Numbered from the stretch's first letter, positions 7,410 through 16,373 are shown. The stretch: DNA of 47,846 nucleotides from Candidatus Woesearchaeota archaeon (GCA_021734105.1 JAIPJP010000007.1:1-47846), one strand, 5' to 3'. Translations and numbers: made by a program. Notes: generated by a model from the sequence alone, not told the origin.

Positions 7410-8072
7410 ATGAAGAAAGCAGTAATTTGGGACTTGGATGGTACGCTTGTTAATTCTATTCCTGTGCATTTCAAACGACATCAGAAACTCTTTAAAGAAG
7501 AGTACAGCATTAACTTAACTAAAAAGTTTTTTGAAGAAGAGTGTAATGGTTCTCAAGAACTAGAATTCTATCATACTATTATGAAGCATTATTTGGGCAA
7601 TGTTAAGCAAGTGAATGCAGCAATGAAAAAAAATCATCTTCCTAAGTATAAAGCCGACCTTTCTAAAATTAAAGTATTTCCTAACGTAAAACCACTTCTT
7701 AAAAAACTTAAAAAAGAAGGCTATTACATGGCTGTTGCTTCATCATCTCACATTACTTATGTAAAGACTATTCTAAGAAATAATGACATCATAGACTATT
7801 TTGATGTTGTTGTCTCAAGTAGCGAAGTGAAGCATTCAAAACCAAATCCAGACATATTTTTGCATGCACAAAAAAAACTAAACATTCCTAAAAAAGAGTG
7901 CATCATTATTGAAGATGCGGCCAATGGCGTAATTGCTGCTCGTCGCGCTGGTATTGATTGCCTTTGTCTCTTAACATCAGAAACGCGTGATGAAGTACCT
8001 AAGAGTGCAATCATTGTTCCAAGGCATAAAGGCTTATATCGCGCAATCAAAAAAGCACAAACAACACGATGA
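7410..8072 (+). CDS. HAD-superfamily hydrolase (phosphoglucomutase/phosphatase-like)
   Basis: 220 residues with all four HAD motifs. Motif I is IWDLDGTLVNS, with nucleophile Asp8 and acid Asp10. Motif II is VASSSH, and the lysine comes in SEVKHSKPNPDIF. Motif IV is IIEDAANGVIAARRAGI. The helical cap after motif I fits the beta-phosphoglucomutase/phosphoglycolate phosphatase group, but the substrate cannot be read from sequence. It follows leuS by 33 nt and overlaps the next gene by 4 nt (ATGA), so the three are probably one transcript. Confidence 0.88.
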   Translation: MKKAVIWDLDGTLVNSIPVHFKRHQKLFKEEYSINLTKKFFEEECNGSQELEFYHTIMKHYLGNVKQVNAAMKKNHLPKYKADLSKIKVFPNVKPLLKKLKKEGYYMAVASSSHITYVKTILRNNDIIDYFDVVVSSSEVKHSKPNPDIFLHAQKKLNIPKKECIIIEDAANGVIAARRAGIDCLCLLTSETRDEVPKSAIIVPRHKGLYRAIKKAQTTR

Positions 8073-8722
8073 CTCCTAAGCAATTCACAACAATTTGCGA
8101 TCAATTCTTCGTTCCTAACATCATTAGAAATCATTTGCTTAGAGTCAGCGCTATTGCGTTACAGATTACTAAATACTGTAATAAAGAACTCAATAAAAAT
8201 CTTATTCGCGATGCAACACTTTTGCATGACATAGGAAACATCGTCAAATCTAATGTCCATCGTTTATCAGCTTATGAAGAAAAGAGTGAAGACTTCTGGG
8301 CAGTAAAGCAAAAAGAAATCATTGAGAAGTATGGTCGTTTTGATGATGAAGCAACGGCCAATATGCTTAAAGAAATTGATATTCCAGAACAGCTCAGAAG
8401 ACTCATCAGCACGGCAAAAAATGATAAGGTCTGGGATGTCGTAGAGGGTAATGATTGGAATGCAAAAATTTGTTTGTACGCTGATTATCGTGCGGGACCG
8501 GCAAGTGTGTTAACGCTGCAAGAGCGTTTTGATGATTTAGAAAGACGGTATAAACAAAAGCCTCCCGAGTTTCGTTTAACTGATGAGGAAGCAAAACGTG
8601 TGCAAGATGGTTTTAGAGCCCTTGAAAAACAACTTTTTGAAGCGTGTGACAGCAGTCCAGACGATATCTCTGAAGAGTCTATTCAAAAATTCTTACTCCT
8701 GGCGTTAATTCCTAAAAAATAG
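8069..8722 (+). CDS. HD-domain phosphohydrolase-like protein
   Basis: 217 residues. An HD metal-binding signature is visible: His22 (RNHLLRVSAIA), His53-Asp54 (LLHDIGNI) and a later Asp in YADYRAGP. Proteins of this group hydrolyse phosphate esters of nucleotides or related compounds; the substrate is unknown. Its start overlaps the HAD gene by 4 nt, suggesting that the two hydrolases are made together and may act in one salvage or clean-up pathway. Confidence 0.8.
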   Translation: MTPKQFTTICDQFFVPNIIRNHLLRVSAIALQITKYCNKELNKNLIRDATLLHDIGNIVKSNVHRLSAYEEKSEDFWAVKQKEIIEKYGRFDDEATANMLKEIDIPEQLRRLISTAKNDKVWDVVEGNDWNAKICLYADYRAGPASVLTLQERFDDLERRYKQKPPEFRLTDEEAKRVQDGFRALEKQLFEACDSSPDDISEESIQKFLLLALIPKK

Positions 8723-8737
8723 TTCTTTCTACCTCAA

Positions 8738-8747
8738 TATTTATAAA
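8738..8747 (+). promoter_or_regulatory. TATA box of the SRP RNA gene
   Basis: ATTTATAAAG lies about 26 nt before the predicted 5' end of SRP RNA at ~8768, the standard archaeal spacing. Confidence 0.65.
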
Positions 8748-8767
8748 GAAATGACTCCTCATACTCT

Positions 8768-9036
8768 TTGGCTAGGCCGGGTGGTTGATCCTCACCTGTC
8801 GCGTCAAATGGATCGTTGGACGGGCCGAAGCAGCGAGGGCGACAAGGATAGTGTGTCGCAGTCTTTTGGGAATTGTTGATACTCTGTCCTACTTGGTCGT
8901 TATGTTCATCAATCTGGTCAGGCCTTGACGGGAGCAGCCATACGTGATTGTATCGGTGTTTGTAGGGTTGCAGAGAGGAGAGACTCAGAAGGTATACTGT
9001 GCATGTTATTCATTGTCCACCTTGCTGCGCGCCACT
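8768..9036 (+). ncRNA. ffs: Signal recognition particle 7S RNA
   Basis: About 270 nt. The 5' GGCTAGGCCGGGTGG with CTCACCTGT is the Alu-domain start. The S-domain core is recognisable as GGTCAGGCC at 8916-8924 followed by GGGAGCAGCC at ~8930-8939, the SRP54-binding helix 8. Long helix 5 is supported by GCAGCGAGG (~8830) pairing with CCTTGCTGC (~9020). The RNA ends in a T-rich stretch. The RNA scaffolds SRP19 and SRP54 for membrane targeting. The helix 8 loop reads TTGAC, not the usual GGAA-type tetraloop. The ends are approximate. Confidence 0.9.
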
Positions 9037-9080
9037 TTTATTTCTATTTAACAACATGCAGTGATGAAAAGAAAATTTCT

Positions 9081-10025
9081 TCAAAGAAATAACAATACTA
9101 GCAGCAATACACCATATCCTGCTAAACAGCCGGCTGTAAGAAAAGGCATTGCCGGATAGAATTTATCTTTCTTGCCTTTGATAAAAAGAAGTGCAAGACT
9201 TGTTGTAACGCCTGCCAGCACAATAAGACTCAAACTAAATGCTACGAGTTTAGTAAATCCTGTTTGCAAGAGCCAAATAAGTACTGCACCCATAAAAAGA
9301 AGTGGAAAAATAATGTCGCCTCCACCAAGAATTGCTTGTCGCAGTTTCACCTTGCTACCGCTTTTCTTCTTCGCTTCTTTTTTGCTTACTAATTTTTTTG
9401 TCTTGATTTTGGACCCTTCTTCAGCGTAATTTATTGCTAGTCCTGCAAAGAGTTCTTGTTTTGATGTGAATTGTGCGAGTTTCACCATGTGTTTGCTTTT
9501 CCAGACCGCGTACGCATCATAAAGTGAAATAAGTACTAATAAGATAATGGCCCAAAAAACAGACAGTAAAGGCACAAGAAGAACAGCAAGTCCTGCGTAC
9601 ATAAAGAGTTCTGTAAGGTTGTGAGTATAAAAATTGTATTTCCATATTTTAAGTCCTGCAAGAAGAACTGCTACAATAATTGCAATCAAGGAGGGAATAA
9701 GAACTCCAAAAGCAATAGTGAGTGCGGTTGTAACTGCTAGAAAATACCATACTTTCCAAAGTTTCCCTCCGAATTTAAGTTTAATTAGACCAAGAAGAAC
9801 TATTGTTGCAATTCCTATACCAACTGCTAAATAAATAATAGTGCCAACGCCACTAAGTTCTGGCCGCGGTCCTGCTGCTGTTTCACTAAATTCCACAATA
9901 AGTGTCTGATTATCTGTTGATAACTCACCAACTTGAGCATCATAATTAATAAGCCCTAAACCAATAACTTGAGCTAGGACAAAGAAGAGTAAGAGGAGCG
10001 TAATAATTGATGGCTTATGTTTCAT
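9081..10025 (-). CDS. Presenilin/signal-peptide-peptidase-type intramembrane aspartyl protease
   Basis: 314 residues with about nine hydrophobic segments. The two catalytic motifs of GxGD proteases are present: YD at 169-170 in a membrane helix (LVLISLYDAYAVW) and GGGD at 234-237 (AILGGGDIIFPLLF). The PAL-like motif follows as PAMPFLTAG at 291-299. A basic cytoplasmic loop (~200-228) separates them. The family cleaves transmembrane peptides, and archaeal homologues are known as presenilin homologues. The natural substrate here is unknown. It is the last gene of a minus-strand run of membrane genes; a short hairpin (ATTTCTT/AAGAAAT, ~9074-9090) lies at its 3' end. Confidence 0.88.
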   Translation of the reverse strand: MKHKPSIITLLLLFFVLAQVIGLGLINYDAQVGELSTDNQTLIVEFSETAAGPRPELSGVGTIIYLAVGIGIATIVLLGLIKLKFGGKLWKVWYFLAVTTALTIAFGVLIPSLIAIIVAVLLAGLKIWKYNFYTHNLTELFMYAGLAVLLVPLLSVFWAIILLVLISLYDAYAVWKSKHMVKLAQFTSKQELFAGLAINYAEEGSKIKTKKLVSKKEAKKKSGSKVKLRQAILGGGDIIFPLLFMGAVLIWLLQTGFTKLVAFSLSLIVLAGVTTSLALLFIKGKKDKFYPAMPFLTAGCLAGYGVLLLVLLFL

Positions 10026-10057
10026 AAGAATAAATAAGAAAAAGCAAGTTTATAGGT

Positions 10058-11044
10058 TTATCGTTTATTTTTTACAGGTTTTCTCTTTGCAGGAGTTTTT
10101 TTCTTTGATGCTGTTTTCTTCAGTGACTTCTTTTTTACAGGCGCTCTTTTATTAACAGACACCGTTTTTACTTTTGTTTTAACAATTGGTTTATTTCGTA
10201 CCGAAGGTTTTTTTCGTTTCTGTTTTTGTTTTTTTGGTAATCGTTTTCGCGCTTCTTTGTTCTCCAATTTGTTAAAGGCACTTTCTTCACTGAAGAATTT
10301 AGATGTTTTATACATTTTGGCAATTTTGGTAACTTGCGTACTCTTATTCATCACTCGAATAATACGAACTGCTCTAATAAGTTTAAGTCCTCGAAGCATA
10401 CCAAATGAAGGTATCGCTGCAATAATATCAAAAATATTTTTGTGTAAGAATTTTGAGAAACTTCCCGCTTTTTCATAAAGAATAACAAGATCTACAATGA
10501 AAAGAATGGTAATGAATGCTTCAACCATAAATAGTTCATCAGCTATTCTTGATACATCGAAAAATGATTGTGCTAAAAGCACAATAAACGTTAAGGCTAC
10601 TGCAATAAGAATAATTACTCCCCATATATGTTCAAACGTTGCGTGTTTGATTTCGTGCGAAGACATATTTTTAAATTTCTTCACCTGTTCTTCTGAAGAT
10701 TCTTCTTTATGTTCAAATGTAATAATGTTTGCTATTTGCTCTATTCCCACAACAACTATCGCTGCTGAAAGAAATATGATAAAATTATATATCATCACTG
10801 AAAAATTTGCAAGAGTTCCCGCAAGTACTTCAGTAAGAATAAATCCAGTGATAATGACCGCTACACCACTAAGTAAAAATTCTTTTTGATCATGATGTCG
10901 AAGTGCTCCAACAACTATCCCTGAAAAGACAAGAAGAATAAATTTGACTGATTGCATGGCTGCATCAAGTTGAAAAGCACTATCAAGTATTGCTACAACT
11001 GCTGCCACGATAAAAAAATATTGACTCAATTTGTTTTGATTCAT
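10058..11044 (-). CDS. Voltage-sensor-like membrane protein with lysine-rich tail
   Basis: 328 residues. The first ~115 hold four hydrophobic helices. Residues ~135-235 hold a second four-helix unit whose last helix, LKLIRAVRIIRVM, carries arginines every third residue like the S4 segment of voltage-gated ion channels. No pore loop or selectivity filter follows. The chain ends instead in an ~80-residue Lys/Arg-rich tail (from KRLPKKQKQKRKK on). It could be a voltage sensor coupled to something else, or a channel relative that lost its pore. The 4-nt overlap with the upstream gene shows coupled translation. Confidence 0.6.
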   Translation of the reverse strand: MNQNKLSQYFFIVAAVVAILDSAFQLDAAMQSVKFILLVFSGIVVGALRHHDQKEFLLSGVAVIITGFILTEVLAGTLANFSVMIYNFIIFLSAAIVVVGIEQIANIITFEHKEESSEEQVKKFKNMSSHEIKHATFEHIWGVIILIAVALTFIVLLAQSFFDVSRIADELFMVEAFITILFIVDLVILYEKAGSFSKFLHKNIFDIIAAIPSFGMLRGLKLIRAVRIIRVMNKSTQVTKIAKMYKTSKFFSEESAFNKLENKEARKRLPKKQKQKRKKPSVRNKPIVKTKVKTVSVNKRAPVKKKSLKKTASKKKTPAKRKPVKNKR

Positions 11045-11301
11045 CTTTTCTTTTTCCTCGCGGGTTTTTCTATACGCACACGAGTTTTTCTATTTGTATG
11101 GTGTTCATCTAGTGCTAATTCTGCTTCTACTGGCGCATAAGTCATACTTATCATCGATGCTGTAAATGCTGCAACACTCAAAAAACCTATGGTAAACGCC
11201 CATGTAGGGGATACTTTACTTAATACCATAACACTAAAAACAAATCCAAAAATGGAAACAAGCATAAAGGTTCCTGATAATGGTGCTACTTTAAATCTCA
11301 T
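11041..11301 (-). CDS. Small membrane protein, two transmembrane helices
   Basis: 86 residues. Hydrophobic stretches LVSIFGFVFSVMVLS and WAFTIGFLSVAAFTASMIS form a probable helical hairpin, followed by a soluble tail ending in EKPARKKKR. Both ends overlap neighbours by 4 nt (GAPDH before, voltage-sensor-like gene after), which argues that it is a real translated gene. No family was recognised. Confidence 0.75.
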   Translation of the reverse strand: MRFKVAPLSGTFMLVSIFGFVFSVMVLSKVSPTWAFTIGFLSVAAFTASMISMTYAPVEAELALDEHHTNRKTRVRIEKPARKKKR

Positions 11302-12302
11302 TGTGTTTGCCTCATCATTTGCGCTACAAAATCACAAACTCTGTTTGAGTAACCCCATTCATTATCATACCAGGAGACTATTTTTACCATAGTACCATTA
11401 ACAAATGTTAGGCTAGAGTCAAAAATGCTAGAATGCGGATTACCTACAATATCACTACTTACTAAAGGCGCTTCTGAATATTCTACGATTGAATGAAGAT
11501 GATGTTGCGCTACTTCTGCCATTAACCAATTAATTTCTTCTTTTGATGTTTCTTTACTAAGTTCGCAAACAAAATCTGTTACTGAACCCACAGAAACAGG
11601 TACTCGAATAGCTATGCCATCAAGTTTTCCTGCTAAATGAGGCATTACTTTTCCAACTGCTATTGCTGCTCCTGTACTTGTTGGTATAATGTTCGCTGCT
11701 GCTGATCGTGCACGTCTAAGATCAGTATGTGGTGCATCGAGTAGTCGTTGGTCGCCTGTGTATGCATGAATAGTCGTCATATAGCCTTTTTTTACACCAA
11801 AATTGTCATCAAGTACTTTTACAAGTGGCGCTAGACAATTGGTCGTGCAGCTTGCATTGCTAACAAAATTATCGGTTTTTGAGTTATATTCATGTTCATT
11901 AACTCCTAAAACAAATGTTTTCACTTCTTCTCCCTTCGCTGGTGCGCTAAGCATAACTTTTTTTGCTCCTGCTTGCACATGTAGTTGCATTTGTTCTTTG
12001 GTTCGAAAAATCCCTGTTGACTCAATAACAACATCAATGTTTAGTTCGCCCCAAGGGAGTTGAGAAGGATTTTTTTCTGCAAAAACAAGGATTTCTTTGC
12101 CATTAATACTAATTCCTTGCTCTGTTTCATGTACATCACCAGAAAATTTTCCTTGTGAAGAATCATGTTTGAATAAATGAGCAAGTGTTTTCTTGTCTGT
12201 TAAATCATTACAAGCAACAAATTCAATATCATCTCTAGTTATCCCTGCTCGAACAACCATTCGACCAATTCTACCAAAACCATTTATGGCCACTCTCACC
12301 AT
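11298..12302 (-). CDS. gap: Glyceraldehyde-3-phosphate dehydrogenase, class I (bacterial type)
   Basis: 334 residues. The Rossmann start is MVRVAINGFGRIGRMVVRAG; the catalytic cysteine is Cys152 in SNASCTTNC with His179 in TTIHAYTGDQ; the C-terminal WYDNEWGYSNRV is diagnostic. It oxidises glyceraldehyde-3-phosphate with NAD(P). Most archaea use the unrelated-looking class II enzyme, so this class I gene is probably a transfer from bacteria. It lies downstream of PEP synthase on the same strand. A diverged copy of its own first codons sits ~100 nt upstream (12296-12403). Confidence 0.96.
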   Translation of the reverse strand: MVRVAINGFGRIGRMVVRAGITRDDIEFVACNDLTDKKTLAHLFKHDSSQGKFSGDVHETEQGISINGKEILVFAEKNPSQLPWGELNIDVVIESTGIFRTKEQMQLHVQAGAKKVMLSAPAKGEEVKTFVLGVNEHEYNSKTDNFVSNASCTTNCLAPLVKVLDDNFGVKKGYMTTIHAYTGDQRLLDAPHTDLRRARSAAANIIPTSTGAAIAVGKVMPHLAGKLDGIAIRVPVSVGSVTDFVCELSKETSKEEINWLMAEVAQHHLHSIVEYSEAPLVSSDIVGNPHSSIFDSSLTFVNGTMVKIVSWYDNEWGYSNRVCDFVAQMMRQTQ

Positions 12303-12403
12303 AATCCTACACCTCGTAAGAAATCAAAGTCAGCATCCAAAGCCATAAATGGCGCCAAAAACGTTCGAACATTTTTTCGTGCCTTAATTGCTACTCTTAC
12401 CAT
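12296..12403 (-). pseudogene. 35-codon ORF beginning as a diverged GAPDH start (probable gene remnant)
   Basis: The ORF starts ATG GTA AGA GTA GCA ATT, encoding MVRVAI like the living GAPDH (ATG GTG AGA GTG GCC ATA). Differences in these codons are silent. The match extends upstream: GGTGTA-GAT precedes both starts. Downstream, KNVRTFLAPFMALDADFDF resembles the next part of class I GAPDH proteins of the GRNVFRAF type, with a short deletion. It ends in TGA within the living gene's first codons. I read it as the stump of an earlier GAPDH gene; a leader peptide is the alternative. No good independent TATA box is evident. Confidence 0.55.
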
Positions 12404-12422
12404 TATATCATACACCATAATT

Positions 12423-14840
12423 TTATTCTGGATTTATTCCTAACTGTCGTTCTTTTTCTGCAATCTTAAGTGTTGTCTTAACAACCGTATCCGGATTAAG
12501 ACTCATTGATTGAATTCCGCATTCCACTAGAAATGTTGCAAAGTCTTCATAATCGCTTGGTGCTTGACCGCAAATACCAATATATTTTCCTTTATTGTTT
12601 GCAACTTCTACTACTTGCTTAATAAGTGCTTTTACCGCTTCATTTCGTTCATCATAAATATGACTTACAATCTCTGAGTCTCTATCAAGTCCCAAAGTTA
12701 ATTGTGTTAAATCATTACTTCCAATAGAAAATCCATCAAAAACTTCTAGAAATTGATCTGCCAAAATGACATTTGAAGGAATCTCACACATCCCTATAAC
12801 GCGTAAGCCATTTTCTCCTTTTCGAAGACCGTTCTTTGCCATTTCATTAATAACACTATGTGCTTCTTGTACTGTTCGACAAAATGGCACCATGACTTCA
12901 AGGTTTGTTAATCCAAATTCGTTGCGTGCTTTAAGGATTGCTTGACATTCAAGTGCGAAACCTTCTACATAATTACCTTTGTAATATCTGCTTGCTCCTC
13001 TCCAGCCAATCATGGGATTATCTTCTGTTGGTTCAAATTGTTTTCCACCAATAAGGTTTGCGTATTCATTCGTTTTAAAATCGCTCATTCTCAGGATAAC
13101 TGGTTTTGGATAAAATGCCGCCGCAATTTTTGCAATACCATGCGCTAATTTTTCTACGAAATAATATTTCTTATCAGGATATCCTGTAGTAAGTTCATCA
13201 ATTTGTTTTTTTGCTTCTTGATCTTCTAGCGTATCATAATGAATTAATGCTAGTGGATGAATTTTAATATCTGAGTTAATTATAAATTCTTCTCGCGCTA
13301 GACCTACACCTGCGTTTGGAATGAAGCTTTCCTCGAATGCTTGTTCAGGATTACCAACATTCATCATAATTTTTGTTTTCGTTTTGGGCAGATTATCTAG
13401 TTTAACTTCTTCAATAGTATAAGTGAGATGTCCTTCATAAACATATCCTGTATCTCCTTTGCTACAATCAACAGTAACTCTCATTCCTGTTTGAAGTTTT
13501 TCAGTGCCGTTTTCTGTTCCAACTAAACAAGGAATACCTAATTCTCTACTAATAATTGCTGCGTGGCAAGTTCGACCACCTCGATTGGTAATAATCGCAC
13601 TTGCTATTTTCATAATAGGCTCCCAATCAGGATCAGTCATTTCTGTTACCAGCACATCTCCTTTTTGGAATTCATGAATATTATGTACGTCTTTGATAAC
13701 TCGCACCGGTCCTGCACCTATTTTTTGTCCAACACTTCGTCCTTCAACTAAGATATTTCCTTCTTGAGTCATCTTATAGGTTTGCAAGATATTTGCATTT
13801 TTTTGTGATTGTACTGTTTCTGGTCGTGCTTGGACAATAAAAAGTTCGCCACTCACACCATCTTTTGCCCATTCCATATCCATTGGTTTGAATTTGCCTG
13901 CTTTTTGCGAGTAATGATCTTCAATAATTTGCGCCCAATTTGCAAGAGTAAGCACTTCATCGTCTGATAAGCAAAATCGTTTTCTATCATTAATATCGAC
14001 ATCGACATTTTTAACAGGTTTATTCCCGCCATGATCATAAATCATTTTGATTGCTTTTGTTCCTATTTTTTTGCTAATGATTGCTCGTTTTCCTTCTCGA
14101 AGAGTAGGTTTGAAAACGTAGTATTCATCAGGGTTTACTGCTCCTTGCACTACATTTTCTCCAAGACCGTATGCGCCAGTTACAAAAATAAGATCTTTAA
14201 ATCCGCTTTCCGTGTCAATGCTAAACATAACACCACTTGTTGCCTTATCACTTCGCACCATTTTTTGTACGCCAATAGAAAGTCCTATGGAAAAATGATC
14301 AAAATTTTTGTCGACCCGATAACTAATTGCACGATCAGTAAACAAACTTGCAAAGCATTTTTTACAAGCCATAATTAAATCATCACGTCCTGAAATATTC
14401 AAATATGTTTCTTGTTGTCCTGCAAAGCTTGCATCAGGCAAGTCTTCTGCTGTTGCACTACTTCGAACTGCAACATCTGGGTTTGGTCCATATTGGACTC
14501 CTAAATGAGTATATGCTTCAACGATCGCATCAACAAGTTCTTGTGGAAAAGAGGCAGTTCGGATAAGTTCACGTACTTTTCGTCCTCGTTCCGAAAGGTT
14601 TGACATATCACTAGTGTCTAAATCAGCAAGAATATGTTGAATTTCATCGCGAATTCCTGCGTGGTCAAGTAAATATTGATAGGCATATGCAGTTATTGCA
14701 AAGCCATTAGGAACTTTAACGCCATGCGCTGTAAGATTGGAGTACATTTCTCCTAATGAAGCGTTTTTTCCGCCTGTAATGGGTACGTCCTCAATTGTTA
14801 ATTGATCAAACCAAAGAATGAAAGCTGTCGATTTATCCAT
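12423..14840 (-). CDS. ppsA: Phosphoenolpyruvate synthase
   Basis: 805 residues, full length. N-terminal ATP-grasp domain (ITGGKNASLGEMYSNL, AVRSSATAEDLPDASFAGQQ). Phosphohistidine domain GGRTCHAAIISRELGIPCLVG, with the catalytic His in TCHAA. C-terminal PEP-binding barrel with GFSIGSNDLTQLTLGLDRDS and the active-site Cys in GICGQAPSDY. It converts pyruvate, ATP and water to PEP, AMP and phosphate, and with the downstream GAPDH points to gluconeogenesis. The start is fixed by AGAGGTAAC 5-11 nt before the ATG. Two TATA-like elements lie upstream. Confidence 0.97.
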   Translation of the reverse strand: MDKSTAFILWFDQLTIEDVPITGGKNASLGEMYSNLTAHGVKVPNGFAITAYAYQYLLDHAGIRDEIQHILADLDTSDMSNLSERGRKVRELIRTASFPQELVDAIVEAYTHLGVQYGPNPDVAVRSSATAEDLPDASFAGQQETYLNISGRDDLIMACKKCFASLFTDRAISYRVDKNFDHFSIGLSIGVQKMVRSDKATSGVMFSIDTESGFKDLIFVTGAYGLGENVVQGAVNPDEYYVFKPTLREGKRAIISKKIGTKAIKMIYDHGGNKPVKNVDVDINDRKRFCLSDDEVLTLANWAQIIEDHYSQKAGKFKPMDMEWAKDGVSGELFIVQARPETVQSQKNANILQTYKMTQEGNILVEGRSVGQKIGAGPVRVIKDVHNIHEFQKGDVLVTEMTDPDWEPIMKIASAIITNRGGRTCHAAIISRELGIPCLVGTENGTEKLQTGMRVTVDCSKGDTGYVYEGHLTYTIEEVKLDNLPKTKTKIMMNVGNPEQAFEESFIPNAGVGLAREEFIINSDIKIHPLALIHYDTLEDQEAKKQIDELTTGYPDKKYYFVEKLAHGIAKIAAAFYPKPVILRMSDFKTNEYANLIGGKQFEPTEDNPMIGWRGASRYYKGNYVEGFALECQAILKARNEFGLTNLEVMVPFCRTVQEAHSVINEMAKNGLRKGENGLRVIGMCEIPSNVILADQFLEVFDGFSIGSNDLTQLTLGLDRDSEIVSHIYDERNEAVKALIKQVVEVANNKGKYIGICGQAPSDYEDFATFLVECGIQSMSLNPDTVVKTTLKIAEKERQLGINPE

Positions 14841-14913
14841 AAATGTTACCTCTTTTTTAGTACTTTCCTACATATGAAGAACAGGTTCATAATCCAACCC
14901 TCTCACTTGCAGA

Positions 14914-14923
14914 TTATATAAGT
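14914..14923 (-). promoter_or_regulatory. TATA box for ppsA
   Basis: ACTTATATAA on the minus strand, about 75-80 nt upstream of the ppsA ATG. It would give a leader of roughly 50 nt carrying the GAGGT ribosome binding site. A second candidate, TATTTATAAA, lies at 14942-14951. The rest of 14841-15096 is AT-rich with no convincing gene. Confidence 0.45.
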
Positions 14924-15096
14924 AAACCAGACATAAATTGCTTTATAAATATTTGTTACTATCCATTAAAGAAAACGTCTTGCACTGCATTCTTGTTGAT
15001 AAAACATTAATTTTTGAAATGCAAACAAGCAAGCTTCAGCATATAAGAATTAAACAAGAACAATTACTAGATAAACAAAGCTAAAGAAAATAAAAA

Positions 15097-16155
15097 TTAT
15101 TTTTTGACATAAATTGTTTGGCTAGGATAAGCAAATTCAATTTTTTCTTTTTCAAACGCTTTTTTTATTGCAAAATGCACTTCATCTCGAGCGCCCAAAA
15201 TATTGTTTAAATCTTTAATCCAATAAATAACTTGAATATCTAAGCTTGAAGGACCAAAGCCAATAAAATGAATGAGACTTTCATCGGTTGTGCTTTTATT
15301 TTTTTTAATAATCTCTGCCAAAAGTTTTTTTGCCTTTTCGAGTTTTGCTGTTGAGGTACTATATTCTACTCCTAAAACTACTTTCGTTCGTCGTGTTGGT
15401 TCTCGACTAATATTTTCTAACACTGAATCTGCAAGTCGCCTGTTGGGCATAATAATGTTGGTGCCATCAAATGTTTCCAGTGCTGTTGTTCGAAGACCTA
15501 TTTTTCGAACAAAACCATCTTGTCCATCAACCAAGATACGATCGCCTACTTTGAAGGGTTTGTCGCTAATAATTGCAATACCAGCAAACATATTACCTAA
15601 GATATCTTGCGCGGCAAGTGCAAATGCTAAACCTCCTATTCCTAGTCCTGCTAAAAGACTGCTGACTTCAAATCCTAAATTTCGAAGAATAACAATAATT
15701 GCAATAACATAAATAAGAAAATTAATAAGTCGTTTTAAAACAGGGTATGATGTATCACTTAAAGGTATTGATGATTTTTTAGTCATTGGTTGTACATAAT
15801 TTGCAAGAATAATATCTATAATACGAACAATGAGCCAAGTTATATTTATTGCAACAAGTACAACAAATACTTTCAAATACCAACCAGTTACCGCATCTGA
15901 TAACGTTAATACCCCTTTTCCAAAATGTATTGCGCCCAAAATAACTGCAAAAATTATTGGTCCACGTAATGCATCTACTATAAGATCATCAACTTGAGAT
16001 TTAGTTTTCTTAGTGAGTGTTTTAAATATTTTCTCAAAGATAAAATAAATAAGTTTTATACTGCCAAAAGCCAAAATTAAAATCCCTATGAATAAAAGCC
16101 ATTGAACAACATTGTTGCCGCCGATTTGTGTTTGTAATATATCTGTAAATGCCAT
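15097..16155 (-). CDS. mscS: MscS-family mechanosensitive channel
   Basis: 352 residues. Four to five membrane helices precede the conserved MscS core: pore helix LLAGLGIGGLAFALAAQDILGN, then IISDKPFKVGDRILVDGQDG and the cytosolic beta domain with MPNRRLADSVLENISREPTRR. These channels open under membrane tension to release solutes. It stands alone between ppsA and the dehydrogenase; 16156-16373 upstream is very A-rich with no further gene seen. Confidence 0.92.
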   Translation of the reverse strand: MAFTDILQTQIGGNNVVQWLLFIGILILAFGSIKLIYFIFEKIFKTLTKKTKSQVDDLIVDALRGPIIFAVILGAIHFGKGVLTLSDAVTGWYLKVFVVLVAINITWLIVRIIDIILANYVQPMTKKSSIPLSDTSYPVLKRLINFLIYVIAIIVILRNLGFEVSSLLAGLGIGGLAFALAAQDILGNMFAGIAIISDKPFKVGDRILVDGQDGFVRKIGLRTTALETFDGTNIIMPNRRLADSVLENISREPTRRTKVVLGVEYSTSTAKLEKAKKLLAEIIKKNKSTTDESLIHFIGFGPSSLDIQVIYWIKDLNNILGARDEVHFAIKKAFEKEKIEFAYPSQTIYVKK

Positions 16156-16373
16156 AATAAAAACTACGAATACGATTTAATTTATAATTATTGTGAAAAT
16201 GTAAGAATAAAAGTTATTGCTAGCTCATTAAAAAAAGGGCGAATAAATATCTTAAATGATAAGTATAATGATAATTTAAAATCTAAAAAAAAGCAAAAAA
16301 AATACCAACAACAAAGCAAATTTATACACTATAAAAAAAACAGAGTAAGAAAAAAAATAAGATTAAAAAAAGT

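Noticed and set aside
16156-16373. Possible gene or RNA in the A-rich gap before mscS
   Set aside because: No open frame of interest, no stable hairpin seen; only a TATA-like element for mscS.
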